Source of the DNA: Pseudoduganella flava
GTDB lineage: Bacteria; Pseudomonadota; Gammaproteobacteria; Burkholderiales; Burkholderiaceae_D
Direction of reading: 5' to 3'
Length of the DNA stretch: 64,000 nt
NCBI RefSeq assembly: GCF_007830495.1
Contig: NZ_VLKW01000013.1
Location: forward strand, 180,377 to 244,376
In this document: positions 33,505 through 43,493 of the stretch, piece after piece
Numbering within the stretch: position 1 is the first letter of the stretch
How the letters are laid out: every line of letters starts with the position of its first letter
Notes under the pieces: model-generated
What the model was told of the DNA's origin: nothing
What the model saw: the letters and a program-made list of their open reading frames with translations, nothing else
Database searches by the model: none
Made by a program: the position numbers and the translations under genes

Positions 33505-36500
33505 ATGCGCCTGCTTGCCAAAACGTGCCGCCCGGTGGCGCGCCTGATCGGGCGCCCCGGCGCCGTCGCCCCCTTGCTGGCGGAACCAGCCCCGTTGACG
33601 TGGATCGTCGGTCCTGCCGGAGCCGGCAAGACCAGCCTGGCGCTGGAACTGTGTGCCGCCTCCGGCGCCCAGGTGGCCTGGCTGCGGCTCGATGAAACGG
33701 ATACCGACCCTGCGAGCTTTCTGCTGTACCTCGAGCAAGCCATCGGCAACGGCGGCCTGGCGCCGGGCTGGCATGCTCCGGAACTGCTGCGCGAGCATTT
33801 GCCCGCGTTGCAGGGCTACCTGCGTCTGTTCATCCGCTCCCTCGGCGCCGCGTCACGGAAGGATGCCATGCCCGGCTGCATCGTGATGGACGACGCGCAC
33901 CGCTGCCAGGACACCCCGTTCTTCAAGCTGCTGCTGGACGTGCTGGCGGCCGAGCTGCCGCCGGCAATCCGGGTCGTGATCGTCAGCCGCGCGGCGCCGC
34001 CGGACGCCTGCGCGCGCCTCATCGCCAATGGCGCGCTGCACGCGCTCGATGCCACGGCGCTGGCGTTCAGCCGGGCGGAAACGGAAGTGCTGCTCAACGT
34101 GCTGGGCGTCGGGCATGCGGAGGCGGTCGGCAATGCGGTGTTCCACTACACGCGTGGCTGGCCGGCCGGCGTGGCGCTGGTGGCGGCGTGGTTGCGCCGG
34201 TGGCCCGCTGCGGTGCCCGGTGCGCAGGATGTGCTGTCCGAGCCGATGGTGGGTTACCTCGCCGAAGAGGTGTTCGGTGCGTTCGGCCCGGAGCAGCAGG
34301 CAACCTTGCTGGCTGTGTGCTGGCTGCCCTACTTCAACGGTGCCTGGAGCGTGACCCTGTCCGGCTGGACGGAGGCGGCCGACTTCCTCGCACGGCTGGC
34401 GGCCCAAGGGGGGCTGATCTACGAATACCCGGGGCGGCAGTACGCGTTGCACCCCCTGCTGCAAGGCTTCCTGCGCAAATGGGCGACGGCGCGGCTGCCG
34501 CGCGCGGAACGCTGCGCGACGATCGCCGCCTGCATCGATCTTCTGCACGGAAGCGACAACAGCGAGGCGGCCATCGAACTGGCCCTGGAACACGGACTGC
34601 CCGAGCGGGCCGCCAGCCTGATCTCCGCGCACGCGCAAGCCATGCTGGCCAGCGCCCGGCATGCCACGCTGGCGCACTGGATCGACACGCTGCCGGAACA
34701 GTACCGCGACGCATGGCATTACTACTGGCTGGGACTCGCCGTCTTCATGAGCGACACGGCGCGGGCGCGCAGCGCGCTGCTACGCGCGCTGCCCGCGTTC
34801 ACGGCGCTAAGCGAACCCCGGCATCGCTTCCTCGCGCTCTCCACCATCATCAGCTCGTATTTTTTCAGCGGCGCGGCGGACGAGCCGCTGCGCGGCTTCC
34901 TGCAACGGCACGTCGATGCGGAAGCCGACTACGCCAACCTGCCCGACCCCGCGCTGCAGGCGCACCTGACCCACAGCGTGTGGAGCGCGATGTTCATGAC
35001 GGACCCGGGCCATCGCGACATGCCGCTGTGGCAGGGTCGTGCGCTGGATGCGCTGCGCGGCGGCGCCGACACGACATTGAAGGTGCGCCTGGCATCGATG
35101 CTGGCCCAGCACTTCTTCCAGACGGGCCGTTACGCCAGCCTGCGTTCACTGCACGCATTGATGGCTGCCCTGCCCGAATCGGCCGCCATGGGTGCCTACG
35201 CGCGCTACCTGTCGTTCCTGCTGCGGCTGTACGCGGACGTGGCGAGCCTAGACATGGCGCGCGTGGACGCCACGTATGCGGCGGCGTGCGCCAGCTCCGA
35301 CGACACCGGCATCCGCATCATGGCGCCCCATTACGCGCTGATTCATGCGAGCGCCTGCATGCTGCGTGGCGACGTGGCGAAGGCCCAGGCCATCGTCGAC
35401 GGAGTCGCGGCGCAAACGCCGCCACGCCACTACAACCTGGTGGGACACCTGCAGCTGACGCAAGCGTGGCTGGCCAGCTGGCGGGGCGACGGCCGCGCCG
35501 CGCTGGAACATGCCGAGCTGGCCCAGCGTGCCGCACACAGCTTCGGCAGCGTGCCGTACGAAGTGTATGCGGCAATCGCCGCCACGCTGGCGCGCACCTT
35601 GTTCGAGCGGCATGCGTGCACGGCGGCGGTGACGACGTTACGCGGGCTCGGCGCCACTTGTGGATCGCCACTGGCTTGCGTCCATGCGGACCTGTTCGAC
35701 GCATGGCTGGCCCTGACCGGTACCGATGGCGCCGCGCTTGCGCCTGCGGCATTGCGGCGTAGCCTCGGCTCCGCGCGACTACGGGAAGCGCAGCAAGCGC
35801 TGGCCGCGGCGCTGGAAGCCATCATGGCGGAGGGCACGCCGTACCTGACCTTCGCGACGCCCCACATCCTCACGCCGCTGTGCGCCCACGCGCTGGCCTG
35901 CGGCATCGCGGTCGACGCGGCGCAGGCCCTGGTACGGGGTTACCGTCTGGCGCCGCCCGACGGCGCGGGCGCCAACTGGCCACGTCCCGTACAACTGCGC
36001 GTGTTCGGCCCTTTCGACCTGCGCCTGGACGGCGCGCCGCTGGCCTCGCAAGGCAAGTCGAAGCATCGCCAGCTCGACATGCTGAAGCTCGTCGCGGCCC
36101 ATGCGCCCGGCAGCGTGCCGGCCGACCGCGCCGCCGAGTTGCTGTGGCCCGACACGGACGGCGACAGTGCGCGCCATGCGCTAGAGACGACGCTGTCGCG
36201 CCTGCGCGCGACGATCGGCGCCGGCACCGTGCTGTTGAAGCAGGGGGCGCTGTCGCTGGCGCCGGACCTGTGCTGGTGCGATGCGGCGGCGCTGGACGAC
36301 GCGCTCCCTGTCCTGGCGGCGCTGACGCGGGAATATGCCGGCCAGCTGCAGGCGCACGGCTATCATCGCGAGGAACAGGCGCAACAAGGAGGCGCGGACT
36401 GGCCAGGCGACGCGGTGCCGCCGCATGGCGGCAGCCTGCAGCGCGGACCGATACCGGACCTGGCGCGCGCGCAAGGCGACGAAGCCGATGCCGAGGCGCT

Positions 36501-36900
36501 GCTGGCGGCCGCGCACGACGTGATGGCGCTGTACCGCGGCGACCTGCTGGCGGGCGACGGCGCTCCGTGGCTGCTGGCGCGGCGCGAACTATGGCGGGGC
36601 AAGGTGGTACGGGCATTGGGCGGCACGGCCAGCGCGCTGGCCCAGGCGGGTGACGCGGCGGCGGCGGCGCTGTTGCTGGAACACGCATTGGAAGCGGACC
36701 CGTGCAACAAGGTGCTCAGCGCCCAGCTGATCGGGATCCACCTCGACTGCGGACAATACGACCAGGGCATGGCGGCCTACCGCCGCTACCAGCGTATCGC
36801 CCAGGCAGCGCTGGGAACCGCCGTATCGGCGGACATCGAGAGGCTGGCGCAGCGCTTGCTGGCCGGTGCCGCGCACACGGCGTCCGGCCAGCGGCGCTGA
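33505..36900 (+). CDS. MalT-like STAND ATPase fused to a SARP/BTAD transcriptional activator
   Basis: 1131 residues from ATG 33505 (GGGA upstream; a GTG at 33478 is the alternative). Residues 30-330 are a STAND NTPase: Walker A GPAGAGKTS (36-43), CIVMDDAHR (Walker B), VVIVSRAAPP sensor, and LHPLLQGFLRKW. Residues about 330-800 are MalT-like TPR superhelix. At about 827-930 is an OmpR-like winged helix (LRVFGPFDLRLDG, HRQLDMLKLVAAH, AAELLWPDTDGDSARHALETTLSRLR), followed by a bacterial transcriptional activation (BTAD) domain (LYRGDLLAGDGAPWL, CNKVLSAQLIGIHLDCGQYDQGMAAYRRYQ). ATP-driven oligomerisation on ligand binding is expected. It sits between two promoters carrying identical-style SARP repeats. 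Confidence 0.88.
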   Translation: MRLLAKTCRPVARLIGRPGAVAPLLAEPAPLTWIVGPAGAGKTSLALELCAASGAQVAWLRLDETDTDPASFLLYLEQAIGNGGLAPGWHAPELLREHLPALQGYLRLFIRSLGAASRKDAMPGCIVMDDAHRCQDTPFFKLLLDVLAAELPPAIRVVIVSRAAPPDACARLIANGALHALDATALAFSRAETEVLLNVLGVGHAEAVGNAVFHYTRGWPAGVALVAAWLRRWPAAVPGAQDVLSEPMVGYLAEEVFGAFGPEQQATLLAVCWLPYFNGAWSVTLSGWTEAADFLARLAAQGGLIYEYPGRQYALHPLLQGFLRKWATARLPRAERCATIAACIDLLHGSDNSEAAIELALEHGLPERAASLISAHAQAMLASARHATLAHWIDTLPEQYRDAWHYYWLGLAVFMSDTARARSALLRALPAFTALSEPRHRFLALSTIISSYFFSGAADEPLRGFLQRHVDAEADYANLPDPALQAHLTHSVWSAMFMTDPGHRDMPLWQGRALDALRGGADTTLKVRLASMLAQHFFQTGRYASLRSLHALMAALPESAAMGAYARYLSFLLRLYADVASLDMARVDATYAAACASSDDTGIRIMAPHYALIHASACMLRGDVAKAQAIVDGVAAQTPPRHYNLVGHLQLTQAWLASWRGDGRAALEHAELAQRAAHSFGSVPYEVYAAIAATLARTLFERHACTAAVTTLRGLGATCGSPLACVHADLFDAWLALTGTDGAALAPAALRRSLGSARLREAQQALAAALEAIMAEGTPYLTFATPHILTPLCAHALACGIAVDAAQALVRGYRLAPPDGAGANWPRPVQLRVFGPFDLRLDGAPLASQGKSKHRQLDMLKLVAAHAPGSVPADRAAELLWPDTDGDSARHALETTLSRLRATIGAGTVLLKQGALSLAPDLCWCDAAALDDALPVLAALTREYAGQLQAHGYHREEQAQQGGADWPGDAVPPHGGSLQRGPIPDLARAQGDEADAEALLAAAHDVMALYRGDLLAGDGAPWLLARRELWRGKVVRALGGTASALAQAGDAAAAALLLEHALEADPCNKVLSAQLIGIHLDCGQYDQGMAAYRRYQRIAQAALGTAVSADIERLAQRLLAGAAHTASGQRR

Positions 36901-36905
36901 GCGCG

Positions 36906-37235
36906 TTACCGCAGGTGCTTCAGATGCGCTTCAGGGATGCGCATCGACTTCGCCAGCTCCGGATTGGCACGCAGCGCCTCGACGACGCCTTCCAGCGCGG
37001 GGGCCTGGAAGACGGCCTCGCTCGAACGTTCCGTGGTTTCGGGCCCGCCGTGTTCCGTGTCGCGCGCGACCTGCCCCATGTCCGCCGTCAGGCGCATCAC
37101 GACACCGCCGCGGCCGCGCGTGCCGGTCAGCAGCACACCGTTGTCGTCCTGTCGCGTGGCGATGTCGCCATACCCTGCGTCGCTCAGCAACGCACGCACC
37201 GCTTCCACCAGTTTTTGATCGTGTTCCATGTTCAT
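36906..37235 (-). CDS. Small hypothetical protein, second gene of the 37925 unit
   Basis: 109 residues, soluble, no signal peptide. Visible features are an N-terminal helix (HDQKLVEAVRALLSDAGYGDI), a short beta region (VLLTGTRGRGGVVMRLTAD) and a charged C-terminus. I do not recognise a family. It begins 9 bases after the stop of the 226-residue gene upstream with AGGAACATG-type spacing, so it is co-transcribed with it, and it converges with the MalT/SARP gene 5 bases away. Confidence 0.6.
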   Translation of the reverse strand: MNMEHDQKLVEAVRALLSDAGYGDIATRQDDNGVLLTGTRGRGGVVMRLTADMGQVARDTEHGGPETTERSSEAVFQAPALEGVVEALRANPELAKSMRIPEAHLKHLR

Positions 37236-37244
37236 GTTCCTTTC

Positions 37245-37925
37245 TTAACCTACCAGCAAGCCGAGGGACAGGTCGCTGCTGGCGTCCTGCAAGAATGCGC
37301 CGGGGATGCGAACACCGTTCCCAGGCATCATGTACATCGTCGCGAACGGGATGTTGCGCGTGCTCTCCAGCGCCACGGCGAGCAGCTTGTTCACTTCCCC
37401 TTTCACGGCGGGCATGGCCGCCTTCAGCATGTCCGATGCGATACCGGTGCCAAACAACCCGCCCTGCACGGTGAACCACGTGCCGTCCAGCGTCACTTGC
37501 AGGTGATGACTCCCGTCGAGCCGTGCGAACAGGAACACCGAGATCGTGCCGTCGATGTCGCCGTTGTACCAGGGACCATCGAAATTGAAATCAAAGCTGA
37601 CCTTGATCAGCATGTCGCCCGGCATGTGCGCCCCGGCCGCCTGCAGGAAATAGGGCACGGCGACCCAGGGCAGCGCCGTGACGCGGATGCCGCTCGTCAG
37701 CGAACCGTGCGAGGCAATCAGGTGCTTCGATACCTTGCCGATATTCTCGGGCGTGTTCAGCAGGGTGCCCAGCGGCACCAGGATCTCGGCGTTGGGTCGA
37801 CGGATCGTCAGCACGTCGTTGTCGAGTGAGCGTTTGAACCCTTCGTTGTTCGACGCAGTGTTCTGGATGACGACGGGCCCGTTGAACAGCCCACCCATGA
37901 ATTGGTATTTACTGATGACTGACAT
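37245..37925 (-). CDS. Hypothetical protein controlled by a SARP-type site
   Basis: 226 residues, no signal peptide or membrane helix. It opens MSVISKYQFMGGLFNGPVVIQN and is beta-rich with many Asp/Gly (DFNFDGPWYNGDIDGTISVFLFARLDG, LQVTLDGTWFTVQGGLFG). I do not recognise the family. Start at 37925 uses AAGAGAGCATC; the reading frame stays open 129 bases upstream but has no start signal there. The promoter region has the same 11-bp-phased repeat as the 1041-residue gene, suggesting joint regulation. Confidence 0.65.
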   Translation of the reverse strand: MSVISKYQFMGGLFNGPVVIQNTASNNEGFKRSLDNDVLTIRRPNAEILVPLGTLLNTPENIGKVSKHLIASHGSLTSGIRVTALPWVAVPYFLQAAGAHMPGDMLIKVSFDFNFDGPWYNGDIDGTISVFLFARLDGSHHLQVTLDGTWFTVQGGLFGTGIASDMLKAAMPAVKGEVNKLLAVALESTRNIPFATMYMMPGNGVRIPGAFLQDASSDLSLGLLVG

Positions 37926-38091
37926 GATGCTCTCTTTCAGAAAGATGACACGTTGGTTGTATGCCGCGCTGGCCGTCACCCGACGGTGAACGACACGGCG
38001 GAAGGTCCTTGCGGAGTACCTGTGGATGCGGCGTCGCGCATGTTCTTGTTTCACGCCGCTGCATCACAGGATCAACGATAGACTTCGCCAA

Positions 38092-38111
38092 CCCACAAAT
38101 GCCTCGCAAAT
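38092..38111 (-). promoter_or_regulatory. 11-bp-phased direct repeat (SARP-type site) upstream of the 37925 unit
   Basis: On the minus strand ATTTGCGAG starts at 38111 and ATTTGTGGG at 38100, exactly 11 bp apart. A -10-like TATCGT follows 11 bases after the second repeat, the same spacing as at the 30190 site. It lies 166 bases before the start codon at 37925, so the leader would be long. Confidence 0.6.
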
Positions 38112-38173
38112 GTTCAGGTAATCAGTGGTGGTCGAGATGGAGGGGCGCCGATGTCGCACGGCCCAACAAAATG

Positions 38174-38306
38174 CGCTGTTCGCGTCACGCTGTTCGCGTC
38201 AAGTGCAGCGGCTCACGCCGGCGATCGCAACAAACACCCAGCATTGACTATAGTGAGAGCAATAAGTTCCGTTCCCTCGAGCAAAACCGACTTGACGCGA
38301 ACAGCG
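38174..38306. repeat. Tandem plus inverted copies of a 14-bp repeat
   Basis: CGCTGTTCGCGTCA occurs at 38174-38187, immediately again at 38188-38201, and inverted at 38293-38306. The second and the inverted copy extend to a 16-bp perfect inverted pair (38188-38203 with 38291-38306) separated by 87 bases. The role is unknown; it could be a remnant of an insertion or a structured RNA. Confidence 0.7.
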
Positions 38307-38316
38307 CCAAACAAAA

Positions 38317-38340
38317 AGGGCCACGCTTTCACGTGGCCCT
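38317..38340 (-). terminator. Terminator of the small gene at 38367
   Basis: Stem AGGGCCACG/CGTGGCCCT with a 6-base loop; on the minus strand it is followed by TTTTTG, 27 bases after the stop of the 38367 gene. Confidence 0.85.
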
Positions 38341-38366
38341 TGTCGGGATCGTCGCTCGCAGTCGCG

Positions 38367-38612
38367 CTACTGGCCGACACAGATGATCTTGGTCGCATAC
38401 TCGTGCGCGCCGGCTTTTTTCTTCGTGGCCCAGGCGATGGCTTCATGGGCCTCCGGCAGCGTCATCACCGTCGCCTTGTCCTTGTTCTTGATGAAGGAGA
38501 CGCCCTCGAACGCGCCTTCCTTGCTGCGCATGACGCGGGCGAAGACCGGCGGCTTTGCGCTGTCGGTGATTTTGTTCTGCTGAACCAGGTAACGCTGATC
38601 GATATCTTCCAC
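38367..38612 (-). CDS. Small hypothetical protein
   Basis: 81 residues from GTG 38612, which has GGGGGCATC upstream. Basic and soluble (VFARVMRSKEGAFEGVSFIKNKDKATVMTLPEAHEAIAWATKKKAGAHEYATKIICVGQ in segments); no domain recognised. It starts 14 bases downstream of the tRNA-Asn terminator and has its own terminator, so it may be transcribed by read-through from the tRNA promoter. Confidence 0.6.
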   Translation of the reverse strand: MEDIDQRYLVQQNKITDSAKPPVFARVMRSKEGAFEGVSFIKNKDKATVMTLPEAHEAIAWATKKKAGAHEYATKIICVGQ

Positions 38613-38625
38613 GATGCCCCCAATG

Positions 38626-38656
38626 AAAAAAGCCCAACCGTCTGGCTGGGCTTTCT
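38626..38656 (-). terminator. Terminator of the third tRNA-Asn gene
   Basis: Minus strand AAGCCCAGCCAGACGGTTGGGCTT followed by TTTTC; nearly the same hairpin as after copy 1. Confidence 0.8.
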
Positions 38657-38663
38657 TGAATTC

Positions 38664-38739
38664 TGGCTCCCCGACCTGGACTCGAACCAGGGACCTGCGG
38701 ATTAACAGTCCGTCGCTCTACCGACTGAGCTATCAGGGA
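38664..38739 (-). tRNA. tRNA-Asn (GTT), copy 3
   Basis: Identical 76-base tRNA including CCA. The -10 is TATAAA (minus strand, 38754-38759); a clear -35 at 17 bp is not seen. Unlike copies 1 and 2 its 5' flank is different. Confidence 0.97.
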
Positions 38740-38843
38740 TTAGAAGGCAGCATTTTATACCTTTGAAGCAACTACTGCAAGCTTGTTTCAACGTACCGTT
38801 TGCTGCCGTTTTCGCTGACTTGCGTCAACGAAGAAGCAGGATT

Positions 38844-40046
38844 TTAGAGAACTTTGGCGATCGCGTCAACAACGATATCGAGGTTCTTCGAGTTCATCGC
38901 CGCGACGCAGATGCGGCCGGTGTCCACGGCGTAGATCGATTGCTCGCGCAGCTTGGCGACCTGCTCTTTCGTCAGGCCCGAGTACGAGAACATGCCGACC
39001 TGCTGGCGCACGAATTCGAAGTCGTGGCCCGGCGCCTTTTCCTTCAGCTTCTGCACGAACGCATCGCGGGTTGCCTTGATGCGCACGCGCATCGCGGCCA
39101 GTTCCTCTTCCCACAGCTGGCGCAGTTCCGGCGTGGCCAGCACGGTCGCGACAACCTTGCCGCCGTGCACCGGCGGGTTCGAGTAGTTCGTGCGGACGAC
39201 GCGCTTCAGTTGCGACAGCAGGCGGGCTGCTTCGTCGGCCGACGAGGCAACGACGGACAGCGCACCGACGCGCTCGCCGTACAGCGAGAACGACTTCGAG
39301 AACGAGTTCGACACCAGCAGCGGCACGCCGGTGGCGGCGAAGCGGCGCACCACGGCGCCGTCTTCGGCGATGCCGGCGCCGAAGCCCTGGTAAGCCATGT
39401 CCAGGAACGGGATCAGGCCGGCGGTGACGACGGCGTCAATCACCTGGTCCCACTGCTGGGAGGTCAGGTCGGCACCGGTCGGGTTATGGCAGCAGGCGTG
39501 CAGCACGACGATCGCGCCGCGCGGCATTGCCTTCAGCGCGGCCAGCATGCCGGCGAAGTTCACGCCGTGCGTGGCGGGATCGTAGTACGCGTAATTGTTG
39601 ACCTTGAAGCCGGCGCTTTCGAACAGCGCGCGGTGGTTTTCCCAGCTCGGGTCGCTGATGTAGACCTCGGAAGCCGGCGAGAAGCGCTTCAGGAAGTCGG
39701 CGCCCAGCTTCAGCGCGCCCGTACCGCCCAGTGCCTGCACGGTAATCGCACGTTTCTCTTGAACGACGGCGCTGTCGGCCCCAAATACCAGCTCCTGCAC
39801 CGCCTTGTCGTACGCGGCCAGGCCCTCGATCGGCAGGTAGGTGCGGGGCGCGGGCTGCTCGATCAGCATGTTTTCAGCCTTTTGCACGCACGATAGCAGC
39901 GGCACTTTGCCGTTGTCGTCATAATACACACCGACGCCCAGATTGATCTTGTTCGGGTTGGTGTCTGCGTTAAAAGCTTCGGTGATACCCAGGATCGGGT
40001 CGCGCGGAGCCATCTCGATGGCACTGAAAACGGAAGGATTCGTCAT
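38844..40046 (-). CDS. tyrB: Aromatic amino acid aminotransferase
   Basis: 400-residue class I aminotransferase of the AspC/TyrB subgroup, which converts aromatic 2-oxoacids and glutamate to Phe or Tyr, and often aspartate. Visible: GVGVYYDDNGKVPLL, HNPTG with Asn188, D216/Y219 for cofactor contacts, and SNSFSKSFSLYGERVG with the PLP-binding Lys251. Length is normal. TyrB and AspC cannot be separated surely by eye. Divergent from uvrB. Confidence 0.9.
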   Translation of the reverse strand: MTNPSVFSAIEMAPRDPILGITEAFNADTNPNKINLGVGVYYDDNGKVPLLSCVQKAENMLIEQPAPRTYLPIEGLAAYDKAVQELVFGADSAVVQEKRAITVQALGGTGALKLGADFLKRFSPASEVYISDPSWENHRALFESAGFKVNNYAYYDPATHGVNFAGMLAALKAMPRGAIVVLHACCHNPTGADLTSQQWDQVIDAVVTAGLIPFLDMAYQGFGAGIAEDGAVVRRFAATGVPLLVSNSFSKSFSLYGERVGALSVVASSADEAARLLSQLKRVVRTNYSNPPVHGGKVVATVLATPELRQLWEEELAAMRVRIKATRDAFVQKLKEKAPGHDFEFVRQQVGMFSYSGLTKEQVAKLREQSIYAVDTGRICVAAMNSKNLDIVVDAIAKVL

Positions 40047-40112
40047 GATAGGATTGGATTCGATTGAATGCGATTCGCAGCGGTGGTGAGCAACACAAAC
40101 TGGCTACAGCGG

Positions 40113-40160
40113 CAATTACAATGCACGGTGATCACAATGCACGGCAATTACGATGCACGG
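40113..40160. repeat. Three tandem 16-bp repeats in the tyrB-uvrB divergent region
   Basis: CAATTACAATGCACGG, TGATCACAATGCACGG and CAATTACGATGCACGG lie head to tail; the last ten positions differ by one base at most. It could be an operator array or a recent slippage product. Confidence 0.8.
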
Positions 40161-40193
40161 CGCCGACCGGGTGTGCCGGCTGCGATGCAAAGA

Positions 40194-40213
40194 CTGCACA
40201 GGATGTTGTGCAG
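40194..40213. promoter_or_regulatory. Palindrome upstream of uvrB
   Basis: Perfect inverted repeat CTGCACA-N6-TGTGCAG, 29 bases before the uvrB ATG. It could be a repressor site or a leader hairpin. It is not a standard SOS box: the CTG/CAG ends are 14, not 10, bases apart. Confidence 0.45.
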
Positions 40214-40241
40214 CGCACTATTCTAGCAAAGGTCTGACTAC

Positions 40242-42326
<2,085 letters not shown>

Positions 42327-42341
42327 GCCACTGCAACGTAA

Positions 42342-42369
42342 AACGCCGCGTCATCGCGGCGTTTTTTTT
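42342..42369 (+). terminator. Terminator of uvrB
   Basis: Stem AACGCCGCG/CGCGGCGTT with TCAT loop and eight Ts. Confidence 0.92.
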
Positions 42370-42390
42370 GTGCGGGCGGTTCGGCCGGTC

Positions 42391-42792
42391 TCAGGGCACG
42401 CGGCCGTTCTCCAGCATGTCCTTCAGTGTCCGCGTGCGCTCGCGCGTCAGGTCCGTCTTGCGCGAGTTGTACGACATCGGATACATCGAGCCCCAACACA
42501 TGCGCTCGTTCTCGTCCTCGCACGCAAAGTATGCGGCCAGCTCGGCGTCGCGAAACGCCAGCCATGCCTTCTGCGCCGTGCGCAGCTTGGCGATGAACAC
42601 CTTGTCATTCGCCTCCTTGCGCAGCAACGCCTGCCACGTGGCGTTCAGCTCCGCATCGGCCTTGCGCAAGTCGTCGGCCGCGCACGCGTTCATTTCCATT
42701 TGGCTGCCGGCCGGGTTGCAGCGAATGTCGGCGGCCATGGCCGCCCCGATCGCCATGCCCAACGCGGCGGCCACCCAGTACTTCAGAATCAT
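42391..42792 (-). CDS. LprI/DUF1311-family secreted protein
   Basis: 133 residues with a signal peptide (about 1-21, GMAIGAAMA). The mature domain has the LprI-type pattern CNPAGSQMEMNACAADDLRKADAELNATWQALL, QKAWLAFRDAELAAYFA and four cysteines. Family members inhibit lysozyme or have unknown envelope roles. It begins 10 bases after the marC stop and is probably co-transcribed. A second, larger LprI-type protein is encoded at 17988. Confidence 0.85.
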   Translation of the reverse strand: MILKYWVAAALGMAIGAAMAADIRCNPAGSQMEMNACAADDLRKADAELNATWQALLRKEANDKVFIAKLRTAQKAWLAFRDAELAAYFACEDENERMCWGSMYPMSYNSRKTDLTRERTRTLKDMLENGRVP

Positions 42793-42802
42793 GCTGGTCT
42801 CC

Positions 42803-43399
42803 TTACAGTGTCTTCACAAACTCGCGCACGCCGCCCAGCAGCATCTCGACCGACATCGCCGCCAGGATCAACCCCATCAGCCGCTCGAACGCCGTCATGA
42901 CCTGCGTACCCAGCGCCTTCTGAAGCCGCTCGGCGCCGAGGAACACGGCCAGCCATACGACGACAACAGCGGCCAGCGCGGCCACGTGGATCATCACCTC
43001 GCCGGTCGTCTCGCGCGAGAACAGCAGCACCGTGGCCAGCGCGGACGGGCCGGCCAGCGCGGGAATCGCCAGCGGCACGATGAACGGCTCGCCGCCTTCA
43101 CTGCGGCCCAGGACGCCGTCCGGATGCGGGAACACCATGCGGATCGCGATCAAGAGCAGGATCACGCTGCCGGCGATGCGCAGCGACACCTCGGACAGGT
43201 GCAGCGCCTGCAGGAAGTGGCGGCCGAAGAACATGAACACCAGCAGCACGATGAACGCGATCAGGCATTCGCGCACGACGATGCGGGGCCGGCGAGCCGG
43301 TGCGACCGGCTGCAGCGCCGTGGCGAACAGCGGCACGTTGCCGAACGGGTCGGTCACGAGCAGCAGCAGGATGAAGGTCTGGAAGAAGTTTTCGGTCAT
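42803..43399 (-). CDS. MarC-family integral membrane protein
   Basis: 198 residues with six predicted membrane helices. Family motifs: LLLLVTDPFGNVPLF near the N-terminus and FIVPLAIPALAGPSALATVLL (the second half of the internal repeat). MarC proteins are small inner-membrane proteins of unsettled function; a link to multiple antibiotic resistance was proposed and later doubted. Confidence 0.93.
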   Translation of the reverse strand: MTENFFQTFILLLLVTDPFGNVPLFATALQPVAPARRPRIVVRECLIAFIVLLVFMFFGRHFLQALHLSEVSLRIAGSVILLLIAIRMVFPHPDGVLGRSEGGEPFIVPLAIPALAGPSALATVLLFSRETTGEVMIHVAALAAVVVVWLAVFLGAERLQKALGTQVMTAFERLMGLILAAMSVEMLLGGVREFVKTL

Positions 43400-43440
43400 G
43401 TTGCAGCTTTGTTTATTGTTTTTCGAGAGTCGTAATGAAA

Positions 43441-43473
43441 AATGGCGGAAGGCCTCACAGCCTTTCCGCCATT
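43441..43473 (-). terminator. Terminator after the phosphoribosyltransferase gene
   Basis: AATGGCGGAAGG/CCTTTCCGCCATT stem with one bulge; the minus strand continues with TTTTT. It ends the long leftward housekeeping transcript before marC. Confidence 0.8.
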
Positions 43474-43493
43474 GTCGCAGAGGCGCTCACGCC

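Larger units (their letters stand above)
37926..38366. other. 441-bp intergenic region with regulatory repeats
   Basis: No gene is supported. From left to right it holds the leader of the 37925 unit, the SARP-type repeat (38092-38111), three copies of a 14-bp repeat (38174-38306) and the terminator of the small gene at 38367. Short ORFs here lack ribosome binding sites. Confidence 0.6.

Noticed and set aside
40113..40160. Three 16-bp repeats as a CRISPR array
   Set aside because: No spacers between repeats, repeats too short and no cas genes.
40194..40213. LexA box of uvrB
   Set aside because: CTG and CAG are separated by 14 rather than 10 bases.
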